Source: JAWKWH01 sp963669455
GTDB taxonomy: Bacteria > Pseudomonadota > Alphaproteobacteria > Rhizobiales > Rhizobiaceae
DNA length: 64,000 nucleotides
NCBI GenBank assembly: GCA_963669455.1
Contig: OY770026.1
Coordinates: 868,001-932,000, forward strand
Reading direction: 5' to 3'
Shown piece by piece: positions 31,773-42,400 of this stretch (within the stretch, counting starts at the first letter, position 1; every line of letters starts with the position of its first letter). The position numbers and the translations under genes were made by a program. Below the pieces are notes generated by a model. That model saw nothing but the letters and a program-made list of their open reading frames with translations, was not told the DNA's origin and searched no databases.

Positions 31773-33059
31773 ATGTCCGATAAGTCCGCTGAGGCCGGTT
31801 GCGATATATCACAGCTCATGGCTGGGATGGGTGATGCGGCGCGCGCTGCCTCACGCAAGATATCGATGGTCCCTCCGGCGATAAAGACCGACGCTCTGAT
31901 CGCCATGGCGGTGACCATCGAGGGAGAGGTCGAGACCATTTTGGAAGCCAATGCGCGGGATCTGGAAGCAGCCGATAAATCAGGCCTCAGCACCGCCCTC
32001 ATTGACCGGCTGACCCTGGATGCATCGCGGATCAAATCGATGTCCGACGGCATCCGGGCGATTGCCGAACTGGACGATCCGGTTGGTCAACTGATGGCGG
32101 AGTGGCAGCGCCCCAACGGGCTTACTATCCAACGGGTGCGTACGCCGCTTGGGGTGCTCGGCGTCATCTATGAAAGCAGGCCGAACGTGACAGCAGATGC
32201 GGCGGCCCTTTGTCTGAAGTCGGGAAACGCTGTGATCCTGCGCGGCGGGTCGGACTCTCAGCATTCTTCCCAAGCCATTCACCGCTGTCTGGTCGGTGGT
32301 CTGAAATCAAACAACCTTCCGGCCGCCGCAATCCAACTGGTGCCGACAACGGACCGTGCGGCGGTGGGCGAAATGCTAAAAGGTCTGGGCGGGACGCTGG
32401 ATGTGATTGTCCCGCGTGGCGGCAAAGGACTGGTCGAGCGGGTGCAAAGAGAAGCGCGCGTGCCGGTTTTTGCCCACCTGGAAGGGATTTGTCACGTCTA
32501 TGTGGATGGGTCGGCCGATCTGGACATGGCGATCGATGTGGTTGTCAATTCGAAAATGCGGCGCACAGGCATCTGCGGCGCGGCGGAAACCTTGCTGATC
32601 GATCGCGAGGTGACCGGGACGTATGCGATCCAGCTGATGCAGGCGCTGGTCAATGCCGGTTGCGAAATCCGGCTGGACACCGATGCGATCAAAGGTTTCC
32701 GGCTGGCTGAGCCTGCGACGGAAGAAGACTGGTCGACCGAATATCTTGATGCCATCATCTCTGTGACCGTCGTCGATGGGGTTGGCGGGGCGATCGACCA
32801 CATCAACCGCTATTCGTCTGGTCACACCGAAGCGATCATTGCCAGTGATCAAAATGCGGTTGCGCGGTTTTTTGCTGAAATCGATTCGGCAATACTTCTG
32901 CACAATGCTTCGACACAGTTTGCCGATGGTGGAGAATTTGGAATGGGTGCCGAAATCGGAATCGCAACCGGCAAAATGCATGCCCGCGGGCCGGTAGGCG
33001 TCGAGCAACTGACCTCTTTTAAATATTGCGTCAGCGGAACAGGTCAGACGCGGCCTTGA
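31773..33059 (+). CDS. proA: Gamma-glutamyl phosphate reductase
   Basis: A 428-residue NADPH-dependent reductase that converts gamma-glutamyl phosphate to glutamate semialdehyde, the second step of proline synthesis. It belongs to the aldehyde dehydrogenase superfamily: YESRPNVTADAAALCLKSG in the cofactor domain and the catalytic Cys in RRTGICGAAETLL (about residue 267). The end LTSFKYCVSGTGQTRP contains the KYxxxGxGQxRP signature near the ProA C-terminus. The stop overlaps possible upstream starts of nadD. Confidence 0.96.
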   Translation: MSDKSAEAGCDISQLMAGMGDAARAASRKISMVPPAIKTDALIAMAVTIEGEVETILEANARDLEAADKSGLSTALIDRLTLDASRIKSMSDGIRAIAELDDPVGQLMAEWQRPNGLTIQRVRTPLGVLGVIYESRPNVTADAAALCLKSGNAVILRGGSDSQHSSQAIHRCLVGGLKSNNLPAAAIQLVPTTDRAAVGEMLKGLGGTLDVIVPRGGKGLVERVQREARVPVFAHLEGICHVYVDGSADLDMAIDVVVNSKMRRTGICGAAETLLIDREVTGTYAIQLMQALVNAGCEIRLDTDAIKGFRLAEPATEEDWSTEYLDAIISVTVVDGVGGAIDHINRYSSGHTEAIIASDQNAVARFFAEIDSAILLHNASTQFADGGEFGMGAEIGIATGKMHARGPVGVEQLTSFKYCVSGTGQTRP

Positions 33060-33106
33060 TTGGCGGGACGACAGAGCTGCCGGGGGTCGCTCCGCGTCAT
33101 CTGCGT

Positions 33107-33688
33107 ATGCCTTGTGCAGCAAAAGGGCTTGCGGTCGGCCTGTTTGGCGGCTCGTTCAATCCGCCGCATGAGGGCCACCGGCTGGTCGCCGAAATCGCGC
33201 TGCGGCGGCTGCGGCTGGATCAGCTATGGTGGATGGTTACACCCGGTAATCCTCTGAAGGAAGGCCTGGGGCAGGCGCCGCTGGCCGAACGCCTTAGCTT
33301 GTCAGAGCAGATTGCCGATGATCGCCGCATCAAGGTTACGGCATTCGAGGCAGCGCATGATATTCGCTATTCTGCCCGCGCGGTGGACCTGGTATTGAAC
33401 CGCAATCGCGGTGTCCGTTTTGTGTGGGTGATGGGAGCCGACAATCTGAAGAATTTTCACAAATGGCAAGACTGGCGCCAAATCGCCAACCGGATACCGA
33501 TTGCCGTGATTGACCGGCCTGGCTCCACATTGTCGTTTCTTTCGTCGATTATGGCCAAATCATATGAATCTGCGCGTGTCGATGAGGATGATGCATCGGT
33601 GTTGGCCCGCCGCGCCGCGCCGGCCTGGACGTTTATCCATGGCCCGCGTTCCACGCTTTCATCGACCGCAATCAGAAACGGCCGGTAG
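33107..33688 (+). CDS. nadD: Nicotinate-nucleotide adenylyltransferase
   Basis: The enzyme adenylates nicotinate mononucleotide in NAD synthesis. The nucleotidyltransferase motif GLFGGSFNPPHEGH (about residues 11-24 from this start) and the C-terminal SSTAIR motif are both intact. I chose ATG 33107 (193 residues) because the preceding frame overlaps proA; TTG 33059 or TTG 33026 would add an unsupported N-terminal tail. The order proA-nadD-rsfS-rlmH is standard in rhizobia. Confidence 0.92.
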   Translation: MPCAAKGLAVGLFGGSFNPPHEGHRLVAEIALRRLRLDQLWWMVTPGNPLKEGLGQAPLAERLSLSEQIADDRRIKVTAFEAAHDIRYSARAVDLVLNRNRGVRFVWVMGADNLKNFHKWQDWRQIANRIPIAVIDRPGSTLSFLSSIMAKSYESARVDEDDASVLARRAAPAWTFIHGPRSTLSSTAIRNGR

Positions 33689-33877
33689 GCGCCGGACTTA
33701 TATTGACGGATTGGTCCTATTCGGGAAATTCATGTGGCGCTTTTGATACTGCGTGAATTTGTCTGAGTATCAGAACCAACCTGCTATCTTGAAATATTAC
33801 CGGTTTCCTGCATATCTTAAGCTCTATCCGGTGAGTGAGCTGGATGGCTCGTTGTTCTTTTCAGGAAAGGAAAAGTT

Positions 33878-34288
33878 CTGAGAACAGCAAATACGCGGAA
33901 GGCCCCTTGCGGTCCTTCACCAGCCGACCTGGACGTTCATGGCGACCGGGATGCGGCACTCAACATCGTCCTTGCCAGTCTGGAAGACTCCAAGGCCGAA
34001 AATATCGTTCCGATAGACATTCAGGGCAAGTCGAGCCTCGGTGACCACATGGTTGTGGCATCCGGGCGGTCGCACCGGCATGTTTCTGCGGTTGCCGATC
34101 ATCTATTGAAGGCACTGAAGGAAGCCGGCCTTGGAAAGGCGCGGGTGGAAGGCCTGCAAAGCGCCGACTGGGTTTTGATCGATGCCGGGGATATCATCGT
34201 GCATGTGTTCAGACCCGAAGTCAGGGAGTTCTACAATCTTGAGAAGATGTGGCTCGCTCCCGAGTTCGACGAACAGACCATGCACTGA
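33878..34288 (+). CDS. rsfS: Ribosome silencing factor RsfS, CTG start inferred
   Basis: The protein (136 residues from this start) blocks subunit joining by binding L14 in starved cells. The family core is clear: SLEDSKAENIVPIDIQGKSS, HRHVSAVADHLLKALKEAG and VHVFRPEVREFYNLEKMW. The homologous region begins well before the first in-frame ATG (34049). Between the upstream in-frame TGA (33836-33838) and 34049 there is no in-frame ATG, GTG or TTG. CTG 33878, six bases after a good AGGAAAGGA site, is the best start. A frameshift near 33870 joining the ATG at 33844 is the alternative. Confidence 0.85.
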   Translation: MRTANTRKAPCGPSPADLDVHGDRDAALNIVLASLEDSKAENIVPIDIQGKSSLGDHMVVASGRSHRHVSAVADHLLKALKEAGLGKARVEGLQSADWVLIDAGDIIVHVFRPEVREFYNLEKMWLAPEFDEQTMH

Positions 34289-34308
34289 CTAATGCCGTCC
34301 GGTTAGAG

Positions 34309-34791
34309 ATGCGTATTTCCATCCATGCCGTCGGGCGGTTGAAACGCGGTCCGGAGGCGGAGCTTTGCAATCGGTATCTGGACCGTCTGTCAAAGGCCGG
34401 ACCAGGGCTTGGGCTGGAATTTGCCGGATTGCGCGAAACGGCTGAAAGCCGCGCACGCACAGCACAAAATCGCCGCGGCGAGGAGGCCGAAAAGCTGTTA
34501 TCCGTATTGGAGCGGGGCTCGTCACTCATCTTGCTGGACGAGACCGGGAAGAATGTCGGCTCTGAGGCTTTTACCGGCATGGTCGGCGGCATGCGCGATG
34601 ACGGTGTTCGCGATTGCATGTTTGCCATTGGCGGGCCGGATGGCCATGACGCGTCTTTGCGCTCGGCTGCCAGGTTCACCATATCGTTTGGAAAACTCAC
34701 CTGGCCACATCAGCTTGCCCGCGTCATGCTGGCCGAACAACTCTACCGGATGACGACCATTCTCGCCGGCCATCCCTATCACCGGGCGTGA
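34309..34791 (+). CDS. rlmH: 23S rRNA (pseudouridine-1915-N3)-methyltransferase
   Basis: A 160-residue SPOUT-fold methyltransferase that modifies helix 69 of 23S rRNA in assembled ribosomes. The start MRISIHAVGRLKRGPEAEL, the knot sequence FAIGGPDGH (about 104-112) and the C-terminal LTWPHQLARVMLAEQLYR are diagnostic. ATG 34309 is 20 bases after the rsfS stop; the frame extends upstream but overlaps rsfS. RsfS and RlmH both act on ribosomes and are commonly adjacent. Confidence 0.95.
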   Translation: MRISIHAVGRLKRGPEAELCNRYLDRLSKAGPGLGLEFAGLRETAESRARTAQNRRGEEAEKLLSVLERGSSLILLDETGKNVGSEAFTGMVGGMRDDGVRDCMFAIGGPDGHDASLRSAARFTISFGKLTWPHQLARVMLAEQLYRMTTILAGHPYHRA

Positions 34792-34888
34792 TCACCGGTA
34801 TTTTGTCAAAATTGATCGGCATGGACGACATGGTTAGCGCATCCTTTACATAGCGCCATTATATTGCCAGACCTGAAACGATAGTGAT

Positions 34889-36238
34889 TTGAAGTGGGTT
34901 GATTTGCGCGCCAGAGAACTTTTCAGCTTGGTAAATAACTATGTTCCGGTTCTGTTGGTTCCGGTTTTGCTTTTGCTTGCCGTGGGTGCAGCGCTGTCGC
35001 AAAACGCGGAGAAACTCGAGGAGCAAAACGCGGCAAACCGGCGCGATTACGAAGTTCTTAAACAGCAGATTGTCCTGTCGGATGAAGAGCTGAAAGCGCT
35101 TGAGGCCGAAGTCGCCGTAATCAGAAAAGACAATGCCAGCCTGACGGCTGCACTCATCCAGGCGGCGAAGACCGAAAAGAAAATCAGCCGGGATATCAAC
35201 GATATCGAAGGCAGGCTGGATACGCTGCGCAAGCGGGATTTTGATATCCGCACATCGTTAAAACTGCGCCAGGATCTGCTTGCCGAGGTGCTTGCCGCCT
35301 TGCAACGGATGGGCCTTAACCCTCCTCCTGCCATTCTGGTCAAACCTGAAGATGCGCTGGCCTCGGTCAGAAGTGCGATTCTGCTGGGTGCGGTGGTGCC
35401 AGAGATGCGGGTCGAGACCGAAGTTCTGATTGCCGATTTGAAGGCGCTGACCAGGATCACTGCATCCATCACCGGCGAGCGCGAAAGGCTTACCGAGCGG
35501 ATTACCGAGCAAATCGCCGAAAAGGAACGGCTTAGCCGGCTTTTGCAGGAACGCAGACAACTTCAGGAACAATCTGAGGGTCAGATGCTGGCGGCGCGGC
35601 GCAAGGCCGATGAACTGGTTTCAAAAGCCGCTGATCTTGAAGGGCTGATTGCCTCCCTGGAGACGGAGATCGGCAGTATTCGAAAAGCTCAGGAAGATGC
35701 GCGGCGGGCGGAAGAAGAGCGCCTCAAACGCGAAGCCGAGCTTGCCAACCGACCCGTTCGCAACGCAAACAAACTTCCTGTTGCGGGCCCATTCGGCCGC
35801 CTAAAGGGCAAACTGGCGCTGCCGGCGGCAGGGGAGCTCGTTGCGCGTTTTGGGGGCGAGGATGGCGTTGGCGGACGCAGAACCGGAGACACCGTTCAAA
35901 CACAATCCGGCGCTATTGTGACCGCACCGGCTGATTCAATTGTGCTATATTCGGGGCCGTTTCGATCCTATGGTCAACTATTGATCCTGGATGCCGGTGA
36001 TGGATATCATGTCGTGATGGCGGGAATGGATCGAATCAATGCTATACTGGGCCAATCGGTTCTCGCTGGCGAGCCGGTTGGGGCAATGGGAGAGGTCCGT
36101 TTGGCAAGTGCAGTTGCGCAAAAAACGGGAAATGGTAATCCGGAACTCTATATAGAGTTCCGGAAGAACGGAAAACCGGTAAACCCGGACCCATGGTGGG
36201 CCGAAAATCGATCTGGAAGGACTGGAAATGATTCGTAA
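34889..36238 (+). CDS. EnvC-like murein hydrolase activator, degenerate M23 domain
   Basis: A 449-residue envelope protein with one N-terminal hydrophobic segment (YVPVLLVPVLLLLAVGAAL, about residues 13-31), a long coiled coil (about 35-285, rich in Glu, Lys, Ala and Leu) and a C-terminal LytM/M23-like domain (about 310-430). Zinc ligands are missing: GRRTGDTV stands where active enzymes have a His-x3-Asp, and YHVVMAG replaces His-x-His. Such degenerate domains activate amidases at division instead of cutting peptidoglycan. Start is TTG 34889. The stop lies 11 bases inside ctpA. Confidence 0.85.
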   Translation: MKWVDLRARELFSLVNNYVPVLLVPVLLLLAVGAALSQNAEKLEEQNAANRRDYEVLKQQIVLSDEELKALEAEVAVIRKDNASLTAALIQAAKTEKKISRDINDIEGRLDTLRKRDFDIRTSLKLRQDLLAEVLAALQRMGLNPPPAILVKPEDALASVRSAILLGAVVPEMRVETEVLIADLKALTRITASITGERERLTERITEQIAEKERLSRLLQERRQLQEQSEGQMLAARRKADELVSKAADLEGLIASLETEIGSIRKAQEDARRAEEERLKREAELANRPVRNANKLPVAGPFGRLKGKLALPAAGELVARFGGEDGVGGRRTGDTVQTQSGAIVTAPADSIVLYSGPFRSYGQLLILDAGDGYHVVMAGMDRINAILGQSVLAGEPVGAMGEVRLASAVAQKTGNGNPELYIEFRKNGKPVNPDPWWAENRSGRTGNDS

Positions 36239-37553
36239 GATTTCGCTTCTCGCCGCAGGCGCGCTCATGGGCGCATCGGCTTTTAGCCTGATCAATGCCG
36301 CTCCGGGGTATGAAGCCAACGCGGCTGGATCGGAAACCTACCGGCAGCTTGCGATATTTGGCGATATTTTCGAGCGCGTGCGCGCTCAATATGTGACGCC
36401 GCCATCGGAGAGCGAGCTAATTGAAAGCGCGATCAACGGCATGTTGACCTCGTTGGACCCGCACTCGTCCTATTTGAATCCGGAAGCCGCGCAGGACATG
36501 CGTGTGCAGACCAAGGGTGAATTCGGCGGGCTCGGTATCGAAGTGACGATGGAAAACGAGCTGGTCAAGATCATCACCCCGATTGATGATACGCCAGCAG
36601 CCCGCGCCGGTGTTCTGGCCGGTGACCTGATCGCCAAAATCGATGGTGTCGAAGTGCGCGGGCTGTCGCTCAGCGAGGCCGTCGACAAGATGCGTGGCCT
36701 GGTCAATACGCCGATCGAACTGACAATACTTCGTGATGGTGCCGACAGGCCGCTTGAAATCACCATCATTCGCGACATTATCAAAGTGAAGGCGGTCAAG
36801 TACCGGATCGAAAATGATGTCGGCTACATGAAGATCGCATCCTTTACCGAAAAGACGCAGACCGACCTGGAAGCTGCGATTGAAAAAATCACAGCCGAAA
36901 TCGATGCGGATAAGCTAAAGGGGTTCGTGCTCGATTTGCGCCTCAATCCCGGTGGGCTTCTTGATCAGGCGATCAGCGTTTCGGATACATTCCTGGACCA
37001 TGGTGAAATCGTTTCGACACGTGGCCGTGAATCGAATGACGTTACCAGATTTGATTCGCGAACCGGTGACCTTATCAATGGCAAACCACTTGTCGTTCTG
37101 GTCAATGGCGGTTCGGCAAGTGCTTCGGAAATCGTGGCTGGCGCATTGCAGGACCAGCGCCGGGCCACGATTGTCGGCAGCCGCTCGTTTGGCAAAGGCT
37201 CGGTCCAGACCATCATCCCGCTTGCCGAAAATGGCGCGTTGCGGCTGACAACGGCCCTTTACTACACACCGGCGGGCAAATCGATCCAGGGCAAGGGCAT
37301 TACGCCTGATATCGAGGTTGCTCAACCGCTTCCCGATGAATTGAAGGGCCGCGATGTCACCCGGGGCGAATCGACGCTGCGCGGTCACATCAAAGGCGCT
37401 GAAGAGGATGATGAAGGTTCAGGTTCCTCGGCCTATGTTCCGCCGGATCCGAAAGATGACAAGCAACTCGCATTTGCACTGGAGCTCTTGCGTGGTGAGC
37501 GTCAGGATCCGGCATTTCCGCCAGATCCGAACAAGGCAGTTTTGAATCAGTAA
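36228..37553 (+). CDS. ctpA: C-terminal processing protease (S41 family)
   Basis: A 441-residue periplasmic serine protease. A signal peptide (ISLLAAGALMGASAFSLINA) leads to the N-terminal helical region (INGMLTSLDPHSSYLNP), a PDZ domain (about 85-170) and the S41 catalytic domain with the Ser in NGGSASASEIVAGAL (about residue 302) and Lys in SRSFGKGSVQ (about 327). The final 60 residues are acidic and Pro-rich. The order EnvC-like factor, CtpA, YibQ-like deacetylase is common and points to a joint envelope role. GGAAGGA lies upstream of the ATG. Confidence 0.95.
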   Translation: MIRKISLLAAGALMGASAFSLINAAPGYEANAAGSETYRQLAIFGDIFERVRAQYVTPPSESELIESAINGMLTSLDPHSSYLNPEAAQDMRVQTKGEFGGLGIEVTMENELVKIITPIDDTPAARAGVLAGDLIAKIDGVEVRGLSLSEAVDKMRGLVNTPIELTILRDGADRPLEITIIRDIIKVKAVKYRIENDVGYMKIASFTEKTQTDLEAAIEKITAEIDADKLKGFVLDLRLNPGGLLDQAISVSDTFLDHGEIVSTRGRESNDVTRFDSRTGDLINGKPLVVLVNGGSASASEIVAGALQDQRRATIVGSRSFGKGSVQTIIPLAENGALRLTTALYYTPAGKSIQGKGITPDIEVAQPLPDELKGRDVTRGESTLRGHIKGAEEDDEGSGSSAYVPPDPKDDKQLAFALELLRGERQDPAFPPDPNKAVLNQ

Positions 37554-37646
37554 AATATCCGGTAGCGCGTAACAACACAGGGTTCTGGTCCAATTTTCTA
37601 ATGGGCCGGATCCCGTCCGCTGAAACTTTGAGAATATGGGGCCGGT

Positions 37647-38828
37647 TTGTCGCCGCTGGACAAAAAAATTGAAAAACCGCTCGGGCAGGATCTGAAATCC
37701 GGGACTGAAATGCGGCCGCGCCGGAAGCTCAACGTCAATTTTCTGGTTGGCGTTTTGGCGGTTGTTACCGTTGGAGGCGGGGCGGCTTATGTGTCGCTTG
37801 ATGATGATGGTTTGCGCAAGCCCGCACCTGCTTCATCTGAAATGACGGTGGTGCCGCAGGACAATAGTGACGCCGGTGACAAGCCGGAGGACAAGACGGA
37901 TGCTGCGGAAGCCGCCAGCGGCAATGACCAACCAAGCCCGTCCATTATTGCAGTCAATCCGGAGCCTGCACCGTCGGACAATGTGATTGTCATCCGCGAT
38001 CCGTCGGTGCTTGGCCATAATTTGAGGACGGCACATCTTCCCGACAGGGCATTGATCGAGGCGTCCAGCTACGGGCCATTGCCAAAGCGTGCCGATGATG
38101 GCAGGCGGCCATTTGACGTCTATGCCCGTCCCTGGTCGGGTGCCCGCGGTGCGCGTATCGCCATTGTCATCGGAGGGCTCGGCCTGTCCCAGACCGGAAC
38201 GCAGTCGGCAATCCAAAAGCTGCCCGGTGAGGTAACGCTTGCTTTTGCACCGCATGGCAATTCCATCGGGCGCTGGATGACGAATGCCCGGCGCAGCGGG
38301 CACGAAGTGATGATGCAAGTGCCGCTGGAACCGTTTGACTATCCGCGGAACAATCCGGGTCGTAATACGTTGACGGTTGACGGCGGTGATGAAAGCAACC
38401 TTGCCAATCTTCGCTGGGTACTTGGCCGGACGACCAACTATACCGGTGTCATGAACCATATGGGTGCGCGCTTTGTTTCTGACCAGGCGGCCATGGAAAC
38501 GATGATGACCGAACTTGGCCGGCGCGGGCTTCTTTATCTCGACGATGGTACATCTGCGCGCTCCAGAGCCTCCAAACTGGCGCCTGCTAACGGTGTTCCT
38601 CTGGCCAATGGCGATACGGTGATCGACAGTTCAAGGGACCGCGGGGAGATATTGAAGAAGCTTGACGAATTGGAGCGGCTTGCCCGGGCCAAAGGTTTTG
38701 CGCTTGGCACGGGATCGGCCTTCGATGTCACCGTCGATACCGTCACCGTATGGATCGGCGAAGCCAAGAAACGCGGTATTGAAATCGTACCCGTGTCCGC
38801 GTTGGCCAATGATCCCGAGCGGAAGTAG
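37647..38828 (+). CDS. Divergent polysaccharide deacetylase (YibQ-like)
   Basis: A 393-residue protein with an N-terminal membrane anchor (NFLVGVLAVVTVGGGAAYV, about residues 29-47), a Pro/Asp/Ser-rich linker (about 50-120) and a C-terminal domain of the divergent polysaccharide deacetylase family: ARIAIVIGGLGLSQTGT, VTLAFAPHG, MMQVPLEPFDYPRNNPG and MNHMGARFVSD. Family members are periplasmic and encoded beside EnvC and CtpA; the biochemical activity is unproven. Start is TTG 37647, with GGGG upstream. Confidence 0.88.
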   Translation: MSPLDKKIEKPLGQDLKSGTEMRPRRKLNVNFLVGVLAVVTVGGGAAYVSLDDDGLRKPAPASSEMTVVPQDNSDAGDKPEDKTDAAEAASGNDQPSPSIIAVNPEPAPSDNVIVIRDPSVLGHNLRTAHLPDRALIEASSYGPLPKRADDGRRPFDVYARPWSGARGARIAIVIGGLGLSQTGTQSAIQKLPGEVTLAFAPHGNSIGRWMTNARRSGHEVMMQVPLEPFDYPRNNPGRNTLTVDGGDESNLANLRWVLGRTTNYTGVMNHMGARFVSDQAAMETMMTELGRRGLLYLDDGTSARSRASKLAPANGVPLANGDTVIDSSRDRGEILKKLDELERLARAKGFALGTGSAFDVTVDTVTVWIGEAKKRGIEIVPVSALANDPERK

Positions 38829-38835
38829 ACTGGCA

Positions 38836-39360
38836 ATGTGTGCAGCACCTGTTAAGCCGGAATTACTTTCCTACAGACCTTGCGTCGGTATTATGGTTCT
38901 CAATGATGAGGGTTTGGTGTGGACGGGCCGGCGGCTTTCTGAAGGGAATTCGGAATCAGACGGGAGACCGCAGCTTTGGCAAATGCCACAGGGCGGGATC
39001 GATGAGGGCGAGGATCCGCTTGAGGCCGCCAGGCGCGAATTGTTTGAGGAAACAGGTATTAAAAGCGTGTCCCTGCTTGCCGAGGCGCCTGAGTGGATCA
39101 GATATGATTTACCCGAAGAGCTCATTGGAATTGGGCTCAAAGGGAAATACCGGGGCCAGACGCAAAAGTGGTTTGCCTTTCGCTTCGAAGGGGACGAGGC
39201 GGAAATTGCAATCGATCCACCGCCAGGCGGGCACCAGGCCGAATTTGACCGGTGGGCCTGGAATCAAATGGAAGAACTTCCATCTCTTATCGTGCCTTTC
39301 AAACGAAAAGCCTATGAAGACGTCGTTGATGCGTTTAGGCATCTTGTTGACGATACATAG
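38836..39360 (+). CDS. rppH: RNA pyrophosphohydrolase
   Basis: A 174-residue Nudix enzyme that removes pyrophosphate from mRNA 5' ends and so starts RNase E-dependent decay. The Nudix box reads GGIDEGEDPLEAARRELFEE followed by TGI (about residues 54-76), and RPCVGIMVLN and QKWFAFRF are typical RppH elements. ATG 38836 is eight bases after the deacetylase stop. A weak inverted repeat followed by TTTTTT (39361-39386) may end the transcript. Confidence 0.93.
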   Translation: MCAAPVKPELLSYRPCVGIMVLNDEGLVWTGRRLSEGNSESDGRPQLWQMPQGGIDEGEDPLEAARRELFEETGIKSVSLLAEAPEWIRYDLPEELIGIGLKGKYRGQTQKWFAFRFEGDEAEIAIDPPPGGHQAEFDRWAWNQMEELPSLIVPFKRKAYEDVVDAFRHLVDDT

Positions 39361-39453
39361 ATCAGCCTTGATCTGATGTATTTTTTGCCAAGTTGACAAG
39401 ATGTTTTTTCGGTTAATGAAACGTCAAACCTTATAACGTTATTCTAGGCATCA

Positions 39454-42400
39454 ATGCGACATGAGGGTCTGGGCGCACGATTCGTCGTTCGGGATGGGGA
39501 TATGAAATCGGAAAACACCGGAACACGTTCTGGCAGCAGTGAAGTTGGCGACTGTGCCGAAATGGCGGAGATTGATGATTCCGACCAATTGCGAAGCCTC
39601 ATCACCGCTGGTGGCAATTGGATGTGGGGCACGGATGCTGATTACACCAGTGTGTGGTTTTCCGACAATGTTGAGGAAATAACAGGGGTTTCTGCTGATG
39701 ATCTGATCGGTGGGTCGCATATCAATTTCATCAAGGAATTGGCTGAAACCGACAGTGCGGCCGAGGCCCATCTTGAAGATCTACTCGCCTACCGGTCTTT
39801 TCAAAACTTCGAGTACACGGTGCCCGATGCCGAGCCTGAGTTCAGCCGGATGTCCGTTTGCGGGGTGCCGGTGTTCGTGGATGGCGTGTTTAAGGGGTAT
39901 CGTGGAACCGGCCGTAACATCTCTCATCTAGCCCCGGCTGCACAGGCTGAGCAGACGCCTGTCGATAGTCAGGGAGGTATTGAGGATACCGCAATGGTTC
40001 AGTCCATTGTGGACGAGCTTGATGCTGCGATCATCGTTTATGACGATCATAACAGGCTTACTTATGCAAATACCCGATGCAAACAGTTCTTTCCGGAGGT
40101 GCCGGATGTTTTTGACGTTGGCGCAGACTACGCCGATTTTCTGGCCGCCACGATCGAAAACAGCGTTTTCCGACTAACTGATGATGCCGCCGAGCAGTTG
40201 GCAAATGGTGGTCTGCAGGACTATATCGAAACCTGCCTCGCAGAAGTCAGGCAACCGGTTCAGCTTGTTGATGAGGTCGAACGTAGCGACGGGAGCTGGT
40301 TCCAATTGAGCCGCCGGAGAAATGACGATGGTGGTTTTATCGTTGGCTATGCCGATATTTCGGATATGAAGCAACGAGAGCGGGCGCTTGAAGAGATGAA
40401 CACCAGGCTGATCGCTATCCTCGAGGCTGTGCCTGCGGGAATATTGGTGTTTGACAAGGAAGACAAATTTATCGACGCCAATCAGATGGCAACCCAATTC
40501 TTGCCAAAAGTGGTGCCGGTGATGCAAACGGGTGATCCGCTTAGACATTTTCTCGAACTCGCCCATGATGCCGGTTACTTTCAAATGAGTGGCAGCGATG
40601 ACATCGATGCGCTCTACGCGGTGGATAAAGACGCCTGGCTGGAGCGCTATATGGAACGCTTCCATGTCGATCATGGACAAGCCGAACGCCAAAATTCGGA
40701 TGGCTCCTGGGTCCAAACGATAGACAAACGCACAGAAGATGGGATGTTTATCGGTGTCAGCCTCGACATTACGGAACGGAAGAAACGCGAAGAAGAAGCC
40801 GCCGCCGCAAATGCAAGGCTGCAAGGCGCGATTGATGCCCTGAAAGATGGATTTGTCATCTGGGACAAGGACGATCAACTCGTTGTCTGCAACGATGCCT
40901 ACAAGAATCAGGTTCCAGCGGAAATGAAAATCACGACAGGCGTAAGCTATCGTGATCTGTTGAACAATTTGGCTCATTCCGGTGTCGTCAGCGATATTGA
41001 GGGCAAGGAAGATGAATGGGTCCAGGATCTTCTGTCCAGACGGGAAGAAGAGCTGGAGCAAGAAATTGTGTTTGAAACGCATGATCGCCGATGGATCATG
41101 CGCAGGGATCAGAAAACAGCCAATGGCGAGCGGGTCGGAATCAGGTCCGACATTACCGACGTCAAAAAAGGCGAACTGGAACTTCAAAAGGCCCATGAGA
41201 AGGCTGACCAGCTGCTTGGCGATTTCAGAACGTTGATTGACACGCTAAAGCTTGGCGTAGTTATGGTCAGCGAAGACCTGACGGCGGAGATAATCAACAC
41301 CGCTTTCTACGAGATATGGCAGGTCGCCGCTTCAGGCGGGGTAAGAGAGGGATGCAAGTTCCGCGACCTGATGGATATCAATCGCGATAATGGCATTTAC
41401 GACATCTCCAATGAAGATTGGGAAGACTATGTCCAGTCGAGATGCGACGAAGTCATTGCCGGTGCTGTGGAACCGCGCGAATTTGTTAGGGCTGACGGCA
41501 AAACACTTGTCTATTCGGTGACCGCATTGAGTGGCGGTAAGCGTCTGATCACCTATCAGGACATTACCGAGCATAAAGCGCGGGAGCAGGAACTGGAGAG
41601 TGCGCAGCAGAAATCCGAGCTGGCGGACCGGGCCAAATCGGAGTTTCTCGCCAATATGAGTCACGAAATCCGTACGCCCATGAACGGGGTCCTGGGCATG
41701 GCGGAATTGCTGGCCAAATCCGAACTTGATCCCAAGCAGAAGACTTTTACCGATATTATCGTCAAGTCCGGAAATGCCCTGCTCACGATCATCAATGATA
41801 TTCTGGATTTTTCCAAGATCGATGCGGGTCAGCTTCAGCTTGACCTGGCACCCTTCAACCTTGCCGAAGCGATTGAGGACGTGGCGACACTGGTATCGAC
41901 CCGGGCCAAGGAGAAGGATTTGGAGCTCATCGTTCGGGTGAAGCCCGGCTTGCCGGAATTCCTGGTCGGTGATGTGGGCCGGATTCGGCAAATTGTAACA
42001 AACCTGATGGGTAATGCGGTCAAATTCACCGAACAGGGCCATGTTCTCGTTGAGGTTACCGGCGAACAGCTGGATTCGTCGACAAAGCTCAAATTCTCGG
42101 TGACAGACACCGGGATCGGCATCCCGGAAGAAAAGATCGGCGCCGTTTTTGAAAAATTCAGCCAGGTGGATGCGTCTTCGACAAGAAAACATGAGGGGAC
42201 GGGGCTGGGACTCACCATAACCTCGAAACTCGCAGAACTTATGCACGGAAAGGTCGGTGCGCATAGCAAACTTGGTGAGGGCTCCACCTTCTGGATCGAG
42301 ATCGAACTTGAAAATTCAGGGGTTCAGGGCAACGAAAAAATTGCTCCGGTCGATGTAACCGGCGCGAAATTGCTGATTATCGACGACAATGACGTGAACC

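Noticed and set aside
40174..42264. Long minus-strand frames inside the hybrid kinase gene
   Set aside because: The plus-strand frame has continuous domain content through the whole region, so these are antisense shadows.
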